Assembly (NCBI GenBank): GCA_004293915.1
Contig: RDZG01000058.1
Location: 56,799-120,798, forward strand
DNA length: 64,000 nucleotides
Reading direction: 5' to 3'
DNA from: Bacteroidota bacterium
Lineage (GTDB): Bacteria > Bacteroidota > Bacteroidia > Cytophagales > UBA9547
Shown here piece by piece: positions 7,557-16,583 of the stretch (positions within the stretch are counted from its first letter, which is position 1; each line of letters starts with the position of its first letter). The notes below the pieces were generated by a model. It did not search any database, was not told where the DNA came from, and was given only the letters and a program-made list of their open reading frames with translations. The position numbers and the translations under genes are program-made.

Positions 7557-9866
7557 ATGAACAAAATAATTGGGATTTTTAGCCTTGGGATTTTTGTAAC
7601 ATTAGGCTGTACATCTAACAAACCCTCAAAAACATCTTTAGTAGAGCAAAAAAGCATTTTGCAAATCGGGAATAAATCCATTCCAACAAGCGAATTCAAA
7701 TATGTTTACAACAAAAATAATGCAAATTCGGCAGATGCTTATTCTCAAAAAAGTTTATCAGAATATATGGATTTGTACACCAAATTCAGATTAAAGGTAA
7801 AAGAAGCAGAAGATACTGGATTAGATACGACACAGGCATTCAAATCGGAACTAAATGGCTACAAAAAACAATTAGCTACTCCGTATTTGACTGAAAAAAG
7901 TGTAACAGAAGCCCTTGTGAAACAAGCATTTAGCCGTTCGCAAGAAGAAGTAAAGGCTTCGCATATTTTAATAAAAGTTTCGCCAGAAGCCGAGCCAAAA
8001 GATTCGTTATTAGCTTATAATAGAATAATGGATGTGCGTAAAAAAGCTTTGTCAGGCGAAAGTTTTGAAGCTTTAGCAAAAACTTTTTCTGAAGATCCTT
8101 CTGCACAAATGAATAGCGGAAATTTAGGATATTTTACAGCACTTCAAATGGTTTATCCATTCGAGGATGGTGCATACAACACGGCAGTTGGGCAAGTTTC
8201 GATGCCAGTTCGTACGCGTTTTGGCTATCATATAATAAAAGTGGCAGACAAAAGAAAATCGAAAGGCGAAATAAAAGTTGCACATTTAATGGTTCGTTTT
8301 TCTGCTGGTGGCGATGTTCAAGATAGTTTGGCTGCTGCAAAAAAAGCTACTGAATTATATTCACGAATAGAAAAAGGTGAAGATTGGGGAAAATTAGTAA
8401 ACGAATTTTCTGACGACATGAACTCAAGACCCAAAAATGGCGAATTACCTGCTTTTAGTACTGGAAACATGATTCCAACTTTTGAAGAAGCGGCATTTAA
8501 ACTTGAAAAAATAGGCGACATTTCAAAACCTGTTCAAACAGCTTATGGATTTCATTTGATTAAATTATTAGAGAAAAAAGAACCTTCAACATTTGAACAA
8601 GCAGAAGCAACACTAAAATCAAAAGTATCGAAAGACAGCCGCTCAGATTTGAGTAAAACCTATTTAATCAATCGTTTGAAACGCGAAAATAGATTTGTAG
8701 AAAATACAAAAGGTATGGAAATTGCTAAACTGCAAGCCGATTCGACTCTTGTTTTAGGTGCATTTGAATATAAAACAGATAAAAAAGAAAATACTGAAAC
8801 TATATTTTCGATTTCTGAAAAAAAATATTCGGTGAATGATTTTTTAGCTTATTTGAAAACAAAAGCAAAAAAGAAAAACAATGTGTCGCCAAAACACTAC
8901 ATGTCGTTGTTATATAAAGATTACACAAACGATATGCTTACAAGCTATGAAGAAAATAATTTAGATAGCAAATACGAAGACTATCGTATGCTGGTGAAAG
9001 AATATCGTGACGGCATTTTGCTTTTTCAATTGATGGACAGTAAAGTTTGGACAAAAGCTGTTGAAGACACCGCTGGTTTGAAAAAGTTTTATGAAGAAAA
9101 CAAACAAAATTATCGTTGGGGAAAACGTTGCGATGCCCAAATTTTTAATGCAAAAGATGCTTCGATTATCGAAAAAATAAAACCTAGATTAAATTCATTT
9201 CCTTACGAAGTTACTTTAGAATTTGGCAATAAAATTATTTATACAGATGGCAAATTTTCAATATTACCAGCTGATAAAAAGAAAATTGATGCGATAAAAA
9301 ATATATTGGGAAGAGATAAAAATTATAGAGTTGAAGTTTCGGCAAGTGCAAGTGCCTTGGAAAGTGCAAAAAGCAAAAAATCAATTTCAAAAGCACGTAT
9401 TGATGCATTTTGGGCTTATTTAAAATCGATAGGAGTTGATTCTACTAAAGTTATTTTTAATGATTTAGGTGTTTCAAAATCTACAGATAAAAAAATGAAT
9501 AACGAAGCTAAGTATTTGTCTTTCAGATATGTATCTACTAATATTAAGTCGTTTGAAAAAGAGTTTAATCAAACTGATCCATTGGCGTTGCAAATCAAAG
9601 AAAGTCGTTTCCAAAAAGGTGATGATGCGATTTTAGATGGAATCGAATGGAAAAACGAGTTTACTCAACTGCAAAAAAATGACAGAAACTATTTGATTTT
9701 TATCAAAAATATTTTAGAACCTCAAAACAAAACTTTTGAAGAAGCCAAAGGTCAAGTAATTTCGGATTATCAAACTTATTTGGAAAAACAATGGATCGAA
9801 AGTTTGAGAAAAAAATATCCTGTTGTTGTAAATCAAGCAGAACTAAACGGATTGATTAAAAAATAA
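7557..9866 (+). CDS. Lipoprotein parvulin-type peptidyl-prolyl isomerase (PpiD/SurA-like)
   Basis: I choose the ATG at 7557 (MNKIIGIFSLGIFVTLGCTS), which gives a lipobox LGC; the upstream ATG at 7494 adds 21 residues before the signal. The protein is ~769 residues. Two tandem parvulin domains occupy about residues 130-235 (KASHILIKVSP ... FGYHIIKV) and 240-345 (KVAHLMVRFS ... YGFHLIKL). They are followed by a long helical region and a C-terminal stretch around 580-680 that recalls an OmpA-like peptidoglycan-binding fold (see findings). It is expected to act as a membrane-anchored folding factor in the periplasm. It is divergent from the PorD-SurA pair. Confidence 0.85.
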   Translation: MNKIIGIFSLGIFVTLGCTSNKPSKTSLVEQKSILQIGNKSIPTSEFKYVYNKNNANSADAYSQKSLSEYMDLYTKFRLKVKEAEDTGLDTTQAFKSELNGYKKQLATPYLTEKSVTEALVKQAFSRSQEEVKASHILIKVSPEAEPKDSLLAYNRIMDVRKKALSGESFEALAKTFSEDPSAQMNSGNLGYFTALQMVYPFEDGAYNTAVGQVSMPVRTRFGYHIIKVADKRKSKGEIKVAHLMVRFSAGGDVQDSLAAAKKATELYSRIEKGEDWGKLVNEFSDDMNSRPKNGELPAFSTGNMIPTFEEAAFKLEKIGDISKPVQTAYGFHLIKLLEKKEPSTFEQAEATLKSKVSKDSRSDLSKTYLINRLKRENRFVENTKGMEIAKLQADSTLVLGAFEYKTDKKENTETIFSISEKKYSVNDFLAYLKTKAKKKNNVSPKHYMSLLYKDYTNDMLTSYEENNLDSKYEDYRMLVKEYRDGILLFQLMDSKVWTKAVEDTAGLKKFYEENKQNYRWGKRCDAQIFNAKDASIIEKIKPRLNSFPYEVTLEFGNKIIYTDGKFSILPADKKKIDAIKNILGRDKNYRVEVSASASALESAKSKKSISKARIDAFWAYLKSIGVDSTKVIFNDLGVSKSTDKKMNNEAKYLSFRYVSTNIKSFEKEFNQTDPLALQIKESRFQKGDDAILDGIEWKNEFTQLQKNDRNYLIFIKNILEPQNKTFEEAKGQVISDYQTYLEKQWIESLRKKYPVVVNQAELNGLIKK

Positions 9867-9879
9867 GTTTATACTTTTA

Positions 9880-9917
9880 CTTATGCTGTTTAGGCTCTTT
9901 TGCCTATGCAGCATAAG
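9880..9917. terminator. Long hairpin after the PPIase gene
   Basis: A stem CTTATGCTG / CAGCATAAG (9880-9888 with 9909-9917) is extended by TAGGC / GCCTA across a small internal loop. The following sequence is AT-rich, without a pure T-run, so this is a probable but not canonical terminator. It lies 14 bp after the PPIase stop. Confidence 0.6.
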
Positions 9918-9946
9918 AATTTAATTAAATTTTAGCTGTTTCAGCA

Positions 9947-10369
9947 ATGAAAGTTCATACCACAAATTATACTGATACTTTTATTATTGCAGATGATTGC
10001 GCAGCAACTTCTGGAGAAGTGCCTCCAATAAAAACAGATGCCAAAACTGTTGCTAGTTTGCAGTTTGAGATGGTTAAAAATAATCCATATAAATACACTT
10101 CTGATGATGTATTTTTTCAGGTGTATGCAGAAAGAAATGGTTTGGTTGAAGCCGAATTTAAGGCAGAAAGAGAAAAGTTTTTTTCTAAAGGACAGCCTTG
10201 TTTTCGGACATCACCTCTTACAAAAAGATATGGGTGGGGAGTTCATAGTGATAAAAATGGCAAAATTGCAGTTTATGGTTGCCAAATTGCCGAGTATGCA
10301 GCTTTAGCTAAAAATAAAGATTTGATTTGTGTAAAGGCAATGAAATCGGCTTCGGGCTTGGTGAAGTAG
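9947..10369 (+). CDS. DUF6157 family protein
   Basis: 140 residues, cytoplasmic, no signal peptide. The N-terminal MKVHTTNYTDTFIIADDCAA and the central YxxTSDDVxFxVxAxRNGL...FFSKGQPCxRTSPLTKRYGWGVH are the hallmarks of the small conserved DUF6157 family found across Bacteroidota and Actinobacteria. Function unknown. It is a single-gene unit between the PPIase hairpin and the decayed toxin-antitoxin region. Confidence 0.78.
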   Translation: MKVHTTNYTDTFIIADDCAATSGEVPPIKTDAKTVASLQFEMVKNNPYKYTSDDVFFQVYAERNGLVEAEFKAEREKFFSKGQPCFRTSPLTKRYGWGVHSDKNGKIAVYGCQIAEYAALAKNKDLICVKAMKSASGLVK

Positions 10370-10493
10370 CTAATTTCAATGCACAAATATAGCATTTCAT
10401 TGTCATAGAAGTACAAATATAAAACCCCAACTTTTGTAAAACGGCTGTAATGTGCGGTTTTCATTTTCAGTCTTAAAGTAAAGTCAATGCAAT

Positions 10494-10785
10494 TTAGCGT
10501 CCAAGTCCAAACTCTAATAACTTGTAAAGTGTCGAAAGTTGGATGTCGCTTTTTCCATTTTCTATTCTTGAAATAAAACTTTTTTGAGTTCCAGTCTTTT
10601 CAGCTAATTGCACTTGTGTCATCGATGCAAGTCGCCTTTCTTCTTTGATAACTTCGCCAATAGCAAATGCTTTAGCTTTTATTTCAAAGTCAGTTCGTTT
10701 AGCAGTACCAACTTGTCCATAACGAATGTCGAGATGTTCATCAAATGATGTAATGATTTTACTTTTTTTTATTTTTTGCTTTCAT
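10494..10785 (-). pseudogene. higA: HigA/XRE-type antitoxin, frameshifted
   Basis: On the minus strand the body reads as a complete helix-turn-helix antitoxin: SFDEHLDIRYGQVGT, GEVIKEERRLASMTQVQLAEKTG, SFISRIENGKSDIQLSTLYKLLEFGLGR-stop at 10494. Its natural ATG at 10785 (MKAKNKK) is out of frame because an 8-A tract (10763-10770 as T on the plus strand) carries one base too many; seven A would join the frames. The in-frame upstream sequence reaches a stop without another ATG. It overlaps the toxin remnant end by 17 bp, the normal HigBA order. Either a real null allele or a homopolymer sequencing error. Confidence 0.75.
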
Positions 10786-11029
10786 TTTGTTTTTGTTTTA
10801 ATTTTTCGTCAAAATACTCGTACATGATTTTCACTGCTTTGTCAAGTTCTTCGGAAGGCGTCTTTTGAGATTTTTTCTGAAACCCGTTAAACAATACAAC
10901 TACTTGTCTATCGTCAAAAAAGCAAAAAATACGGTAAATATTTCCTTAAAATTCTACTCTAATTTCATAAAGTCCGTTTGTTCCTTCTATATGCTGAAAA
11001 AATTTCTGAGGAATTCTGTTTAAAAATTA
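10769..11029 (-). pseudogene. higB: RelE/HigB-like toxin (Gp49 family), decayed
   Basis: Read on the minus strand, the fragment gives IPQKFFQHIEGTNGLYEIRVEF, then an in-frame TAA, then GNIYRIFCFFDDRQVVVLFNGFQKKSQKTPSEEL to its stop at 10769. This is the C-terminal two thirds of a Gp49/HigB mRNA interferase, whose family normally has a single residue where the stop lies. The first ~40 residues are missing: the frame is closed by a stop just upstream, and no intact N-terminus is visible to 11100. With the higA lesion, the whole module is dead. The nonsense codon and the missing N-terminus cannot both be explained by one sequencing error. Confidence 0.75.
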
Positions 11030-11144
11030 TTTTTTTTCAGCACTCTAAAATTATTACACTATAATAGGAAGATTTTACTCATTCATTCTATCAAATAACC
11101 AACTTGGAATTAATTTTAAATCTACTGAACCTGCCTTTTTTATT

Positions 11145-11549
11145 TTATGATATTAAATAAGAATTTTTAAAATATTGAAAATGTTTTGTTTTTAGCTCAT
11201 GTTCGTTTTGAATTCTAAAGATACCTTCATATTTACTACTCCATATATGGCATTTGTATAAGTCTTCGTCTTCAATGGGTTCATTTGTATAAAATTTTAT
11301 TTCTAGGTATTTGGTCATGGGTTTAACGACCAAAAATGTTTTGTTTTTTACGAATACCACACAATTTTTAGTTCCACTAATTTCAACATCTTGCCACTCT
11401 GCCACTCTCTGTAATAACTTATCAAAAGCTAAAAGTATGGCATCTGATTTGTTCAAAAATAAATCATCAATATTTACTTCTTTACAATAATGCCAGGCGT
11501 TTGGATTTCTTAAAACCCGTTTGCAAGAGGGACAAATATGTTTTTCCAC
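11145..11549 (-). CDS. DUF5655 domain protein with N-terminal zinc ribbon-like motif
   Basis: 134 residues. The N-terminal CPSCKRVLRNPNAWHYC forms a Cys-x2-Cys...His-x-Cys cluster likely to bind zinc. The remainder (LLAFDKLLQRVAEW...ISGTKNCVVFVKNKTFLVVKPMTKYLEIKFY) matches the DUF5655 pattern, a small family often annotated near DNA-binding or transport proteins but with no known activity. It is 26 bp downstream of the beta-barrel gene of the MMPL operon on the other side (11576), on the same strand, so it could be the distal gene of that transcript. Confidence 0.72.
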   Translation of the reverse strand: MEKHICPSCKRVLRNPNAWHYCKEVNIDDLFLNKSDAILLAFDKLLQRVAEWQDVEISGTKNCVVFVKNKTFLVVKPMTKYLEIKFYTNEPIEDEDLYKCHIWSSKYEGIFRIQNEHELKTKHFQYFKNSYLIS

Positions 11550-11575
11550 AACTTTTTTTTATTGAAAACGAATTT

Positions 11576-12781
11576 TTAAAAAAACTTAGATATTTTCATT
11601 TCTAACAAATCATCACTTCTGAAATTGTACAATATTTCTTTGTCAGAAACATTGCTAAGAATGTTTGCTTTCAATGCAATTTTGTAGCTTTTGGCAACTC
11701 TTCTACTTGCTTCTACACGATATAAAGTTGTTCCTTTTTCAACATCAAATATGCCTCCAATAAGGCAATCAGTACTTTTGTCATCATTCAGAGCAATTCT
11801 TGTTCCAATAAAAACATCGTTATCTAACCCCGAAAAGGTAAGTTCACGTCTGCTATCGTAGGTATATTCTGCAACAATTCCAACATCTGCACCTTTGTCA
11901 AAAACATTTCCAAAGGTATATTCAAAACCGCTCGTGAAAGCAATAAAATCCTGAAATGTTGAGGTTCTATAAATAGATTCTAATTTCAGAATCCAAGCAT
12001 CTTTGTTGTATTGAATGTCTATACCACTTTGATTGATGACAGGATAGGACAAATCTAACCCTGTTGCAGGATTAAATCCTAAGAATAAAGGCTCACGACT
12101 ATTTCCATAGAAATGAGATAATCCTAAACTAAAATCATCGGCTGTTTTTGACCAACGCAGAGCAAAACTTGGATGCCACTCTTTGTTGCTTGATCGAAAT
12201 TGGATATCTTCTCGTTCAAGAACCACTGGAAACCTATATCTACCAGTTTTTGACGATAATTGAATTCTTCTGGAGTAAGGTAGATAAAAGAATTCAAAAT
12301 TACCCAATTTTGAATTCTTTGAAATTTGCAACATGGGCTGACCAAGTTTTTGCTTTCCATCAATACCCTCTACTGCATCTGTTTGGTTGATAATATCGAC
12401 TAAATGATTGGATTCTGCAACACCCCAAAATACTTTACGGACACCCACTGTGATAGTCCAACTCTTCAATTTTCTTTGATAATATGCTTGCCTCACATCC
12501 CAGTGTGTTCTGTTGGGGTCTTGAATACTTCCTCTTACAAAAGGCTCAACTTTAAAGGCATGCTTTCCATCAGCGGAATTTATTTTTAGAGTTGGCTTAA
12601 AAGCACCTGATAGGAAGTAATCCTTTTGGTTGGGATACAATCCTTTACTGGTAAAGTATTGATTTTCAAGTTCTAATTCAGCTGATAAATCAACTTCCCA
12701 TTTTTTTTTCAGCGTATCTTGACTCCAAACCAAGTTATTTATTAACAAGAAAACGCACACAATTAACAAAAACTTTGGCAT
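11576..12781 (-). CDS. Outer-membrane beta-barrel protein (DUF1302-like) of the MMPL operon
   Basis: 401 residues with a signal peptide (MPKFLLIVCVFLLINNLVWSQ) and a predicted barrel. The segment VGVRKVFWGVAESNHLVDIINQTD matches the characteristic xWGxxxxxxxxDxxN pattern of the DUF1302 family, known in Proteobacteria next to RND permeases and LolA-like proteins. The final residues (DDLLEMKISKFF) end in the aromatic expected for outer-membrane insertion. Its stop-start spacing to the LolA-like gene is 4 bp. I infer that it is the outer-membrane exit or acceptor for the substrate moved by the MMPL permease. Confidence 0.75.
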   Translation of the reverse strand: MPKFLLIVCVFLLINNLVWSQDTLKKKWEVDLSAELELENQYFTSKGLYPNQKDYFLSGAFKPTLKINSADGKHAFKVEPFVRGSIQDPNRTHWDVRQAYYQRKLKSWTITVGVRKVFWGVAESNHLVDIINQTDAVEGIDGKQKLGQPMLQISKNSKLGNFEFFYLPYSRRIQLSSKTGRYRFPVVLEREDIQFRSSNKEWHPSFALRWSKTADDFSLGLSHFYGNSREPLFLGFNPATGLDLSYPVINQSGIDIQYNKDAWILKLESIYRTSTFQDFIAFTSGFEYTFGNVFDKGADVGIVAEYTYDSRRELTFSGLDNDVFIGTRIALNDDKSTDCLIGGIFDVEKGTTLYRVEASRRVAKSYKIALKANILSNVSDKEILYNFRSDDLLEMKISKFF

Positions 12782-12785
12782 ATTC

Positions 12786-13565
12786 TCAATTTTTTAGATT
12801 ATCTTCTGTCAAGTCGTTTTCACTCAGGTTGATGCCAAATTTATAATTCGTAAACAGCAATTGCGTTTTTTTGCCGCTTTGGTGATTTACCATGTTCAAA
12901 GCGTTTGCTCTGAAATATTTATTATTGTATAATTTGTAATCACTGTAAGTCAATGTTTTCAGTTTTTCATTTTTTCTATCATAAAATTCTAATTCCTCAA
13001 CCCTATAATTTTTTGAAAGATTAAATTTCCCAATAATTCTTGTGTAACCGCTTTTAGGATCTTTAGGGTCCATTTCAACTATGGCAATTTTTTCTGTACC
13101 AACCATAGACTCGCTTATAAATTTGTACGTATATTTTTCTACCTCAAAAGAGCTTAAATCTTCAAATGCAAATTCACTACCCATAAATGGTCCTGATTTG
13201 TTAGAAGATGCAATTCTTTTTACTCTTGTTACAGCTGGTAAATATATCCACTGGTCATCATCACCAGACTTGTGGGTATAAGTAAGCGTTTTTGTACCTT
13301 TTACATCTTTTGGGCTGTTAAATTCGATGATTGACTTATCTCCATCATTAGGCACTTCCAACGTTTTATTTTTTAACAAATTGATAGAAGTCTGACCTTG
13401 TTTATTAGTTAGAATCATCTGTAATTCTGACTCAGAACTTTTGTAGCCTATATCTGCTTTGTCGCTATTTTGTGCTATTTCTAATCCTCTATCTTGTGCA
13501 AAACTTGCAGGTAAGGTTAAAGAAGAGAAAAGAATAGAGGCTACGATTGATTTTAAATTGTACAT
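12786..13565 (-). CDS. LolA-like periplasmic protein (outer membrane lipoprotein-sorting family)
   Basis: 259 residues with a signal peptide (LFSSLTLPASFAQ). The core (ELQMILTNKQGQTSINLLKNKTLEV..., DDQWIYLPAVTRVKRIASSNKSGPFMGSEFAFEDLSS) is the signature of the LolA-like 'outer membrane lipoprotein-sorting protein' family (PF17131), which is distinct from true LolA. Family members usually sit beside MMPL/RND permeases and are thought to shuttle a hydrophobic substrate across the periplasm. Gene order permease, LolA-like, barrel with gaps of 27 and 4 bp makes a single transport operon. Confidence 0.85.
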   Translation of the reverse strand: MYNLKSIVASILFSSLTLPASFAQDRGLEIAQNSDKADIGYKSSESELQMILTNKQGQTSINLLKNKTLEVPNDGDKSIIEFNSPKDVKGTKTLTYTHKSGDDDQWIYLPAVTRVKRIASSNKSGPFMGSEFAFEDLSSFEVEKYTYKFISESMVGTEKIAIVEMDPKDPKSGYTRIIGKFNLSKNYRVEELEFYDRKNEKLKTLTYSDYKLYNNKYFRANALNMVNHQSGKKTQLLFTNYKFGINLSENDLTEDNLKN

Positions 13566-13592
13566 AAGTTTTAAGATTTAATGGTTAGAGAT

Positions 13593-15893
13593 TTATTTTG
13601 AAAATTTGAGTAATAACGCTGGCAAAGCCAATAAGCAAATGATAATTGAGGCTGATATAATAATTATAGTAATTAAAGCTAATTGTGAGTTAATCATGAA
13701 TGTAGATTGAGCTAAAATGAAGAATCCAACACAGAGTATACCAGCAGTAGCTACTATTGCTCTTCCTACATTTTCAAAACTATAACGTATGGCATCTTCT
13801 GTCGAAAGATTCAATTCTCTTTTGGCTCGCAAATATTTCGACATAAAATGAATAGTACTATCTACTATTATACCAAGTGTCATGCCAAATACAGCTGTCA
13901 TACCAAGATTTACATATCCAAGCACAAAATACCAAATACCGAATCCATAAATAGCTGGCACCACATTAGAAAATATACTGATTAATCCATACTTAATGCT
14001 TCTGAAAGTAATCATTAAAATGAGTGTAATCATCAATGCCGAGAGGATAGCTCCTGAAATCAAACTTTTTACTTGTTGCCTTCCTATGTGGGCAAACATT
14101 AAAGTTAAGCTAGATGCTTTTGCATGCATATATTTTGGTGTATTTGTCTCAAGCCAAGTTTCTAAACGAGTGGCTAAATCTATCATTTGTGCCGACTTTA
14201 CCTCTTTGAGTGTAACACTAAACCTGGTTTCAGACTTACCTATATTTACTTGATTACTTAAGTCTAAACCGTAAGGAAGCGAAAGTTCATACAATAAATT
14301 ATATTGAGCTGCTTCTTTTATATCTTTTGGAATTGAATAATAAGCATTATCATCATTATGCAAGGCTTTGTTCACTCTTTTTTGTACTTCTGAAAAGCAG
14401 CTTACATGCACTACTTCAGGTTGTGATTTTGCAAAAGCTGCAAATTTTTCTAGATAATTTAGATACACTGGGCTATTTATTTCTCCTTCGCCAGCAGCAG
14501 GAAGTGAAAAGTCTAAACTATAGACCCCTGTTAAATTTTCATTTATAAAATCTGAATCTGTACGGAAAGAGATTGATTTTGAAAAATACTTTATAAATTC
14601 ATCATTGAGTTGATTTTTTAAAGTAAACACACTGGATATTACAAGCAATACAATTGAAGTAACTAATATTTGATTAGGATATTTCAAAGCGAAATCGCTA
14701 AGGCTGTTATAAAACCCTTTTTTCTCTACATCAATGGGCAATAAAGCTAATAAGGCAGGAAAAGTAGTTAGTGAAAATAACAAAGCAAAAATCATACCTA
14801 ATGCAGATATGTTCCCAAAGTCTGCATATGGTGGTACATCTCCAGTATTTAGGGATAAGAATCCTACAATAGTTGTAAGACTTGTGATTATGACTGGTAC
14901 AAAATTTATCTTAATACTTTCTATGATGGCTTCATTTTTCGATTTTCCTGTTTTCATATAAGCAATAATAGCAGCTAAAATATGAATGCAATCCGCTATG
15001 GCGAGTGTGCAAATAACGATAGGCGTATTTGACGATGAGGCAGTAAGATTAATACCTACTAATCCTGAAACTCCTAATGCTGCAGAAATAGATATAATGA
15101 TAATAACGAATGTACTTAACGAACCAGTAACCGATCGGGTAAAAAAGTAAATCATTACTAAAAAAATTAGAAATATGAGTGGAATTAGCGTTTGTCCGTC
15201 CTTTTGACCAGCTTCCGAAAAAGCATTATTGAGCATTACATTACCTGAGATATAAATATCTATGTCTTTGTATTTAGTCTTCCATGCTTCAGTTTTATTT
15301 CTAACAAAATTTACGATTTGTGGTGTAGCTGCCTCATTCGTATCTATTTTACAAGTAATATTTATAGCAGTTACCGATGCATCTTTATTAATGAGTCTAT
15401 TGAACAAGATGGGTTCATTTAAAGCAATTTCTTTCGCTTTTAGTAATGCTTCATCTGTTAGGGAATCAATATCAGTTATTAAATCAGAAACAATTAAGTT
15501 ATCGCCATCTGCCCTTGTATACTGAAAATTTGTAACCGCATCCACTCTTACTGAGTGGGGAGTTTGCCACGAAGAATCAACCAACTCTTTGATGGCTGAT
15601 ATCGTTTCTTTAGTAAAAACTTTACCTGATTTTGGTGCAAGTGCAATTAACACATTGTCATCATCGGTGTACAAATTTTCCATTTTGTTGTAGGAAATAA
15701 GCCGAGGATTGTCTTCTTTAAAGAATATTTTAGAATCTGAATTGAACTTGAGCTTGCTAAATCCAATACCTGCAAGTATTGGCACCAGCAAAGAAAGAAA
15801 AAGAACCGTTTTTTTGTATTTGATAAGTTTGGAAGTGAAATCTACTACCCTTTGTTCAAAAGATGAGATTGGCTTAGAATTTTTGTTCTCCAT
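13593..15893 (-). CDS. MMPL/RND-superfamily inner-membrane transporter
   Basis: 766 residues with the duplicated MMPL architecture: TM1 (FLSLLVPILAGIGFSKL), a periplasmic domain to about residue 225, TM2-6 (LIPLIFLIFLVMIYFFTRSVTGSL ... LLFSLTTFPALLALLPI), then a second copy starting FALKYPNQILVTSIVLLVI with six more helices to the C-terminus. The proton-relay region of TM4 is present (TASSSNTPIVICTLAIADCIHIL and ...GMTLGIIVDSTIHFMSKY). The substrate is probably a lipid or hydrophobic compound. It is the first gene after the palindromic operator at 15922 and lies 73 bp downstream of tetR. Confidence 0.85.
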   Translation of the reverse strand: MENKNSKPISSFEQRVVDFTSKLIKYKKTVLFLSLLVPILAGIGFSKLKFNSDSKIFFKEDNPRLISYNKMENLYTDDDNVLIALAPKSGKVFTKETISAIKELVDSSWQTPHSVRVDAVTNFQYTRADGDNLIVSDLITDIDSLTDEALLKAKEIALNEPILFNRLINKDASVTAINITCKIDTNEAATPQIVNFVRNKTEAWKTKYKDIDIYISGNVMLNNAFSEAGQKDGQTLIPLIFLIFLVMIYFFTRSVTGSLSTFVIIIISISAALGVSGLVGINLTASSSNTPIVICTLAIADCIHILAAIIAYMKTGKSKNEAIIESIKINFVPVIITSLTTIVGFLSLNTGDVPPYADFGNISALGMIFALLFSLTTFPALLALLPIDVEKKGFYNSLSDFALKYPNQILVTSIVLLVISSVFTLKNQLNDEFIKYFSKSISFRTDSDFINENLTGVYSLDFSLPAAGEGEINSPVYLNYLEKFAAFAKSQPEVVHVSCFSEVQKRVNKALHNDDNAYYSIPKDIKEAAQYNLLYELSLPYGLDLSNQVNIGKSETRFSVTLKEVKSAQMIDLATRLETWLETNTPKYMHAKASSLTLMFAHIGRQQVKSLISGAILSALMITLILMITFRSIKYGLISIFSNVVPAIYGFGIWYFVLGYVNLGMTAVFGMTLGIIVDSTIHFMSKYLRAKRELNLSTEDAIRYSFENVGRAIVATAGILCVGFFILAQSTFMINSQLALITIIIISASIIICLLALPALLLKFSK

Positions 15894-15921
15894 GTTTTTA
15901 TTTTTTAATTACAAAGAGAAC

Positions 15922-15952
15922 AAAAATAAATGAACAATGTTCATTTATTTTT
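15922..15952. promoter_or_regulatory. Perfect 31-bp palindrome, likely TetR operator
   Basis: Arms AAAAATAAATGAAC (15922-15935) and GTTCATTTATTTTT (15939-15952) are exact reverse complements around the centre AAT. The core TGAAC-N3-GTTCA is the type of site bound by homodimeric TetR regulators. It lies between the stop of tetR and the MMPL start, 29 bp before the latter, where repression of the transport operon is expected. A role as tetR terminator is less likely because the stem is AT-rich and has no GC core. Confidence 0.75.
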
Positions 15953-15965
15953 AAATATTTTTTAT

Positions 15966-16583
15966 TTATTTTTTTAATGAGTTGATTATCAGTTGTATAT
16001 ATGAATTAAAAAAATCAATTTCAGTAGTTTTTAGATTATTTTCAAGTGCCTCTTTTTTAACGTCAATAAGCTGAAGAATTCCTACAGCAGTTCCCCACAT
16101 TAAAAATGAAAACTCAAGTTCGTTTAAATCTTGTCGTATTAAGCCTTGTTTTTTACCCTCTTGTAAAACTTTTACAACAAACATATTAATATCGAGACTT
16201 GCTGATTTTAAATACTCTGGCTCTTCCAAACCAGTGTTGCTCTCATAATATGAAACGAGTTGATTATAGAAAGGATATTCTTTGTAAAACTTAAAATAGG
16301 CATAAATAAAGTTAGATACTTGATTTAAAGCATTGGGTTCATTTATAATACTTTCATGAAAATTTTTAAGCAATACCTGCCTAGACTTTAAAGTTAGATG
16401 CCCAATAATTTCTTCCTTGTTTTCAAAATATAAATAAATAGTTCCGATGGATAATTTAGATTTTTTACCAACTTTAGCAATACTCAATTCCTTTAAACCA
16501 CCTTGCTCTATAATATCTTCTGCACAATCAAGTATAAATTGCTTACGATCATCTTTTGAAGATTCAGTTCTTGCTCTTTTCAT
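15966..16583 (-). CDS. TetR-family transcriptional regulator
   Basis: 205 residues. The N-terminal HTH is clear: RKQFILDCAEDIIEQGGLKELSIAKVGKKSKLSIGTIYLYFENKEEIIGHL, matching the TetR_N consensus, followed by an all-helical ligand domain ending with a hydrophobic dimerisation helix (FFNSYIQLIINSLKK). It probably represses the MMPL operon from the palindrome just downstream and may respond to a lipid or acyl ligand, as FadR/AcrR-type members do. Its ATG overlaps the stop of the glycosylase gene (ATGA at 16580-16583), so the two are translationally coupled. Confidence 0.88.
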   Translation of the reverse strand: MKRARTESSKDDRKQFILDCAEDIIEQGGLKELSIAKVGKKSKLSIGTIYLYFENKEEIIGHLTLKSRQVLLKNFHESIINEPNALNQVSNFIYAYFKFYKEYPFYNQLVSYYESNTGLEEPEYLKSASLDINMFVVKVLQEGKKQGLIRQDLNELEFSFLMWGTAVGILQLIDVKKEALENNLKTTEIDFFNSYIQLIINSLKK

